From Chara braunii (lineage: Eukaryota; Streptophyta; Charophyceae; Charales; Characeae), in NCBI GenBank assembly GCA_003427395.1, contig BFEA01000002.1:2124021-2159478 (forward strand): a DNA stretch of 35,458 bases, read 5' to 3'. Each line of letters begins with the position of its first letter. The first letter of the stretch is position 1. The position numbers and the translations under genes are program-made. The notes beneath the pieces were generated by a model that made no database searches, had not been told where the DNA came from, and worked only from the letters and a program-made list of their open reading frames with translations. This document shows, in pieces, positions 30,540-35,458 of this stretch.

Positions 30540-31036
30540 CCAGCACGTTTTCTTTGGAAACTGTTTGCCCAACTTGATGGTGGATTCATTTCCAAGGTGT
30601 TATGGGAGAACTTATTTTTCAAGGAAGGAAGGTGGACTAGGGTTTCTCGACCAAGTAAGCATAATTTAGTAATAATGGCCGATCAAGGCGATTTTTTACC
30701 AACATGATGACCATTGGACATTGATGGCAAATCAACTTTAGCATATGCATGAAGTCTCTCAAGAATGAAGGTCGTTTTGCCCCATCTGCATGTCAGACTC
30801 ATTTTTGGAAAGACGCATCAAATCGACATTTTGGCAAGGGATTCTCCATATGTGGAATAAAGTGAAACCCGATATGCGGACGAGGCCAGTGACCAAGGAT
30901 GAGGTTATCACCCAACCACTGTTTGATAATCCCTTGATCAGGGATAACAGTGGGAATATGTTACCTACAAATACCAGCCCTGACTCTTTTTTGAGGAAGT
31001 GAATCGAATAAAAGGTTTTTATGGTAGCCAATATTT
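30540..31036 (+). pseudogene. LINE post-RT region, part 1
   Basis: Includes a WTRVSRPS-like piece near 30630 and, from 30790 to 31002, an open stretch with FWQGILHMWNKVK and TQPLFDNPLIRD. The latter matches the QPLF.N..(V/I)(T/R)D segment before the minus-strand LINE at 18629-20100, which shows the two elements are relatives. The piece ends at ANIWDNY, where the SINE insertion begins. Confidence 0.6.
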
Positions 31037-31715
31037 GGGATAACTATGCAGGGAAAGCATCTCACGAGTCGATCCTGAAAGCATCTCACGACGTTCACGA
31101 GAATTGAATGTGCAACCTCCCTCTTGGGAGGCAAACACTTAACCAAACGGCTAAGTGGACTGGGGTGAAAGTTAAGCCCCAAGATGAGCACTTAACCCCA
31201 CCCCAGCACAGATTTCTCCGCGTCCCGGTGTACCCAGTCACACACAACCAACCACAGGTCGTCAACGCAACCACCACACAATGTTTAACCACACTGCAGG
31301 TTGCTACGCAAATCGATGCAAGGAAAGCATCTCACGAGTCGATCCTGAAAGCATCTCACGACGTTCACGAGAATCAAACGCGCGACCTCCCTCTTGGGAG
31401 GCAAACACTTAATCAAACGGCTAAGTGGACTGGGGTGAAAGTTAAGCCCCAAGATGAGCACTTAACCCCACCCCAGCACGGATTTCTCCGCGTCCCGGTG
31501 TACCCAGTCACACACAACCAACCACAAGTCGTCGACGCAACCACCACACAATGTTTAACCGCACTGCAGGTTGCTACGCAAGTCGANCAACCACAAGTCG
31601 TCGACGCAACCACCACACAATGTTTAACCGCACTGCAGGTTGCTACGCAAGTCGATGCAGGGAAAGCATCTCACGAGTCGATGCAGGGAAAGCATCACAC
31701 TTTGGGATAACTATG
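31034..31715 (-). mobile_element. Tandem tRNA-derived SINE inserted in the LINE, with 15-bp target duplication
   Basis: TTTGGGATAACTATG at 31034-31048 and 31701-31715 are identical and flank the insertion; removing one copy with the insert restores the LINE frame from IWDNY into G-C-Q. The insert is two units of 270 bases (starting 31051 and 31321) plus a partial third. On the minus strand each unit has an A-box-like TTAGCCGTTTGGTTAAGTG, an anticodon-arm-like TTTGCCTCCCAAGAGGG, as in a tRNA-Gly(CCC), and a B-box-like CGTTTGATTCTCG. Each unit also has a conserved hairpin of CTGGGGTG with CACCCCAG and GTTAAG with CTTAAC (31160-31206 and 31430-31476). Short 24-26-base internal repeats lie at both ends. 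There is no A tail. The single N at 31587 joins two identical 68-base pieces. Confidence 0.75.
31519..31655. other. 68-base duplication joined by one N (probable assembly error)
   Basis: The 68 bases before the N at 31587 are repeated directly after it. An unmerged contig overlap closed by a minimal gap explains this better than biology. Confidence 0.8.
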
Positions 31716-31850
31716 GTTGCCAATCTCAAGACTTAGGGTGGAATTGGAAAAGACTATTGGAAGTGAAAGAAAAAGTGGTAATGCTCATCGATATCATCCT
31801 GCTGGTTTGGTGTTACGTAGTTAGCTACGAGTGAGGCTGAATCTATGCCA
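31716..31850 (+). pseudogene. LINE post-RT region, part 2
   Basis: Continues the frame interrupted by the SINE: a DLGWNWKRLLE segment and then a hydrophobic LIDIILLVWCYVV segment to TGA at 31832. The W.W.R pattern is usual in this part of plant-type LINE proteins. Confidence 0.5.
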
Positions 31851-32042
31851 ATCCCCTAAACACTTGACACCTAAATGCAAGTGAGGCTGACTCTATCATA
31901 TGTTGGAAATTAATTAATATATCTAAGCGTGACCACATGACTTTCCAGAAATGGATTCTGGTGACGCAACACAACTCTAACTTACTCATGGTTGAATCTA
32001 TCCAAAACAAAACCTTAAGACAACTTGACCAACTAAAACAGA

Positions 32043-32815
32043 CACGTGGCGGCCTGAGATTGGACCTGAGAAAAGTTAAAGCGGTGCATGACGCTCCTAC
32101 GTTGGCGTCACTGACTCAAGTCCAGGCCTTTCTGGAACAAGCCTCATATCACTGGAGATTTATCAAGAACTTCCTAAGAATCACACGACCCCTGGTAAAT
32201 CTCCTTCAGATGGATTAACCATTGGTCTCGGACGCGGAGTGCAAATGGGCCTTTAGGAATTTAAAGTAGGCCCTTGACTCGACTCCTATCTTGATTCAGT
32301 CCGACTCTGAAAAACCATATGTAGTCATCACTGATTGGTAGCCGGAGGCCATATTCGTTATTTTGACACAGAGAGGGGACAACAACAAGGAGCATGTCAT
32401 TGAGTATGAGCCCAAGATGGTGTCTGACGAGCAAAGGAAGGTCACCGATTATGAGTCATTGCTAGCTCTCAAGAAACTCTGTAATTACACAGATATTATT
32501 GAGAGGTGGACAGTGAAATTGCATGAGCGCACTTCCACATTACCCACAAGAAGAGAAGCAGTACGACAACGTCGACGGACGAACTCGATTACACCACTAT
32601 AAAAATGTACCGAAAATAAGGAAGTTATACCCTGGAAGGACACCAAACCTCCGAAGGGACCTGCCAACGGAGAAGTTAAGGTGCGCCCGCGGACTAAAGT
32701 GACACTCGACGATATAGATCTATTGTCTCATAACATCTTGATACCCGACTCAAATGAAGCTAGTGTTATTCTGACAACGCAGGTTGATCTATCAGAGCCA
32801 GCCAGAAAAGCTTGA
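32043..32815 (+). pseudogene. Third Ty3/Gypsy pol relic: RT thumb and RNase H
   Basis: One frame runs from 32043 to TGA at 32813, broken by TAA at 32216, TAG at 32267, TAG at 32339 and TAA at 32600. It starts with TRGGLRLDLRKV and QAFLEQASYHWRFIKNF, parallel to the thumb of the element at 12560-12750, then a WAF..L.ALDSTPILIQSD segment and an ITDW segment typical of the start of RNase H, then a KEHVIEY segment. The last part (32603-32812) has a VIPWKD segment and an acidic end and is less certain. About 80% of the RT and everything before it are missing. The conserved TDW Asp remains. Confidence 0.75.
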
Positions 32816-35089
32816 AAGTTCTCTCCATTTAACGACAATGCTCAAACTGCATGTCTACGACAACCTTATTCTATATCTCTCTCGAAGCAATAGAGAAAGG
32901 TTGGTCACTGGTCGTTGACAGTTTCCTTCCAAGTGTTGAACTGTTGGTATGTAAGCGCCTGAAGATGTTCACCTGCAGCTATAGGTTGAAGCTAAATTGT
33001 CTCTTTTCTACTCCGCTGAATCCGAAGGATATGGTCATCAAGAACTATCCCTTTAACAAGTTGCAGACCTCCTTGCGTGTTTCACCACACAACGTGAAGC
33101 AGTGTATTGTCTTCCCATACTTGAGGCTGAGGGTAAGGATATTTGGTTGTCGTAAAAACAAAGGATTGAGATATTGAACGACTGGAAGCATGCCAAATCT
33201 TAAGTTTGTTCTACACAGTTAGCCGCATTGTGTTCTTGTCAGATCGAAGGACCGAGCTACTGGCTGAAATGAAGTCTCTGATCACCTTGATACAACTAAG
33301 GAGGTTGGTTTGACCGCAAATTGTTGAAACCTTGAGTCACTCCTCCCACTCTGCCATGATTATGATGTACAGTTGTCTTGAAAATTGGTCGGTCGAAAAC
33401 AAAGTGTTGATGTGAAAAATTGCCCTTTGTCAGCTACGAGCAACTCCTTCGCTTCTGGTGCATTTGTCTTCTGTATGAAAAAAATTGCTACATCTTCTGC
33501 ACCAAAGTGTTGATTAGCTAACCAATCTTAATTCTCGTAGGTCTCCATTATCAATTTCCACCTAAATACGATCCACCATTCGACTTTAATATTGAGGATT
33601 GACATTATACTTGAGGTTCATCAATTATGGTTTAGCTTATTCCCTGATAGGGGAATAATCCTTTGCGATTATGATGATAATCCGCCTCATTGAAATTTTG
33701 GTGTAGATAACAGTCTAGCGAAACTTAAAGTGTTGACCGAAAAGGTACTTTTGATTTGAGATCGCTTGAATTTTCGTCACTCGATCCTAGTCACCCAAGG
33801 TCGGAAATCATACCATATTCTTGATTATAAAGTTTCACCATGTTTTTTCCATGATAGAGCATCCACCTTGTGAGTACGACATTCCTTGCTAGGTAAGAGA
33901 TGACATTGGGATCCTCCAACCGACCGCTTCTCTGGAATGTGGCGGGTTGAAGACGTTGTCACATGTCCAACCATTCTCAAAAGCTTTGATCATGTCTACT
34001 TTGACCTTCTGAGGGAGGTCTTTCACGACCTCTTTAATACTACAACAATTATATATTTTTTTAACCACCTTACTCTAAAGTGGTTGAAATTGGAGTTTAC
34101 TTTGATCACTGCCTCTCCACCAATTATCTTTACACTCTCACATAAAACATCATGTGGAATGTTTCCTTCCTCACAACAATTGTGCTAAGGGCTCACGTAC
34201 TCTGTTTTTAGAAAATTTAAACACCTTTGGACCAAGAGGTGACGATCTCGCCCCTGCGGAGCCATGCTCCCCCATATCCACATTTGCATGTCCTTCTTTC
34301 GCCATTTTCGAAACCAACGCCAAAAAATACTTGAAAACAAGGGGGTTCAAACTAGTATTGCAACCCAACTGAAGATCCTTCAGTAAGTCTAGTACCACTC
34401 ACTCAACACATTAACCTTGTCGTTCATTAAATAAATACATGAAGAGCAACATGCAATGTAAAGGATAACAACAATTACCACAATTCAAGAGGCAGATAAA
34501 AGGTACTAAGCAATGATCCTTAAGTAAAATCCAACGTGTCGATCTACTGATTGTAAGCAAGATAAAAAAAGTTTTAAAGATTGCAAGTAAGAAGATATTT
34601 CGCCTTAACGACGAACGTCGATATGGCGCACGTCTAGTTCACCTGGTCTCGCTCAACTTTCCACTGTCGAGCATTACCTCTATCCTCAAATTCGTAAAAC
34701 GTAAAAAAAATTGTTGCTAATAGAGGTTTCAGACATGAATGGATGCAACAAAAAAGAAAAGAAGAGTCAAAAAAAAAACTTGCACAATTGACACGGTTAT
34801 GCTTGTCGATGAAGATGAAAGTCACTAGAAGAAAGAAAATTAAGTAATACGGACTGTACGCCAAAACGTTTATCTCATTTTTTATTAATCACTATATCTC
34901 GCCTCGGTCTTATTATTCCTTTCTCTCTTGGACAAAGAGTTTCTTTAGATAAAACCACTTTATCGAACAACTGATATGATAAGTCAACCATACGAGGAAA
35001 TACAACAAAATTCCTAAAATAAAGAAGACTTGAAAGTTTTACTGATCCTAAACGTAAATTTAATGAAACCAAAACTTAAAGTTACCAAG
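32816..35089. other. AT-rich non-coding stretch, no gene recognised
   Basis: About 2.3 kb with short overlapping open frames (for example 32851-33177 and 33937-34188, plus) without recognisable domains. No tRNA, tail or strong repeat seen. Decayed transposon sequence is likely but not shown. Confidence 0.45.
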
Positions 35090-35155
35090 ATAACCTAGCA
35101 GGGAAATTTAAACCCCTACCTTATATGTAATTGCCCTACCAATTAAGCATTCTTA
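35090..35155 (-). other. Weak tRNA-like sequence
   Basis: On the minus strand TTAATTGGTAGGGCA resembles a D-arm/A-box and GGGGTTTAAATTTCCC a T-arm/B-box, about 25 bases apart. The acceptor ends do not pair convincingly. Tentative. Confidence 0.25.
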
Positions 35156-35458
35156 TTCTTACCAACGCTACAAGCTTAAAATTTTATGTGCCATAAGTGA
35201 GTTGATGAACAAGATCTACTTACCACTGAAGCTATTCTAATGCATGGAGTGCGACTATTGCTACCCAAATTGTTGTGTTGCATGCACGATGTGTACCGTA
35301 GTGAAGACAACGACCGGTACGGTCCATCCTCACGGTGAGGACGGGTTGTCGGGTAGACCCTCTGCTGCTAACACAACCGAGGTCAAGAGCGGGTCACGGA
35401 TGCTAATCGAGCGCCGTCGATCGGCTCCCTATCTGAATTTTTTGGCATCTCCCCCCCC
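35156..35458. other. Non-coding end of window
   Basis: GC-richer from 35280. A CCTCA/TGAGG hairpin lies near 35327-35341. The window ends in eight C. No gene recognised. Confidence 0.4.

Larger units (their letters stand above)
28160..31850 (+). mobile_element. Degenerate L1-type LINE, interrupted by a SINE array
   Basis: In order on the plus strand: an endonuclease start (VVSLNV at 28163), an LQET motif with the catalytic Glu (28261-28284), a long decayed middle, reverse transcriptase motifs (29636-30060), and a post-RT region (30540-31036) that continues after an insertion at 31716-31850. Stops and frameshifts occur throughout. The insertion is a tandem tRNA-derived SINE with a 15-bp target duplication. 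The 3' end is not clear; no A tail is visible before 31937. Confidence 0.75.

Overview
The window looks like intergenic, repeat-rich nuclear DNA of a eukaryote. It has no bacterial-type operons or ribosome binding sites, and no complete host gene that I recognise. Instead it holds long (GA)n/(CT)n and (ATC)n microsatellites, poly(A)-tailed short repeats, tRNA-derived sequences, LINE fragments with endonuclease, reverse transcriptase and zf-RVT parts, and at least three broken Ty3/Gypsy-type pol segments. The LINE and Gypsy proteins look like those of the green lineage; a streptophyte alga such as Chara is possible, but that is inference. The assembly is draft quality: 530 Ns at 24535-25064, single Ns at 11923, 11927 and 31587, and a sequencing-adapter junction at 22496-22533.

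Layout. 1-5600: (GA)n, a conserved unrecognised ORF (680-1198) followed by a primer-binding-site-like 12-mer (1387-1398), a 36-bp tandem repeat (3481-3552), and a cluster of consensus splice donors on the minus strand (4003-4505). 5600-7130: non-coding, with an array of ten hairpins (5629-6461) that share a 20-nt core and have covarying stems, then 3-4 diverged copies of a ~123-bp repeat (6746-7126). 7130-9290: many short perfect inverted repeats, ending in nested inverted repeats at 8991-9144. 9291-12960: broken Ty3/Gypsy gag-pol with a CCHC knuckle, DSGA protease, and RT with YMDD. 12960-15600: GC-rich non-coding DNA and a second diverged copy of the conserved ORF (14742-15116).

15600-24430: SINE-like units with A tails in both orientations, two LINE 3' fragments (18629-20100 minus, 20403-20947 plus), (ATC)n, hairpin-bearing repeats at 21600-22260, and two tRNA-like SINE heads. 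24470-25153: (CT)n around the N gap. 25150-35458: more AT-rich, with a minus-strand Gypsy integrase relic (26425-27700), a plus-strand LINE relic (28160-31850) interrupted by a tandem tRNA-derived SINE flanked by a 15-bp target-site duplication, a third Gypsy pol relic (32043-32815), and about 2.6 kb in which I recognise nothing apart from a weak tRNA-like stretch.

The coding segments are mostly dead transposable elements, so they do not form a pathway. The strongest undescribed signals are the covarying hairpin array at 5.6-6.5 kb and the pair of homologous ORFs at 680 and 14742, which stay aligned in frame despite heavy divergence.
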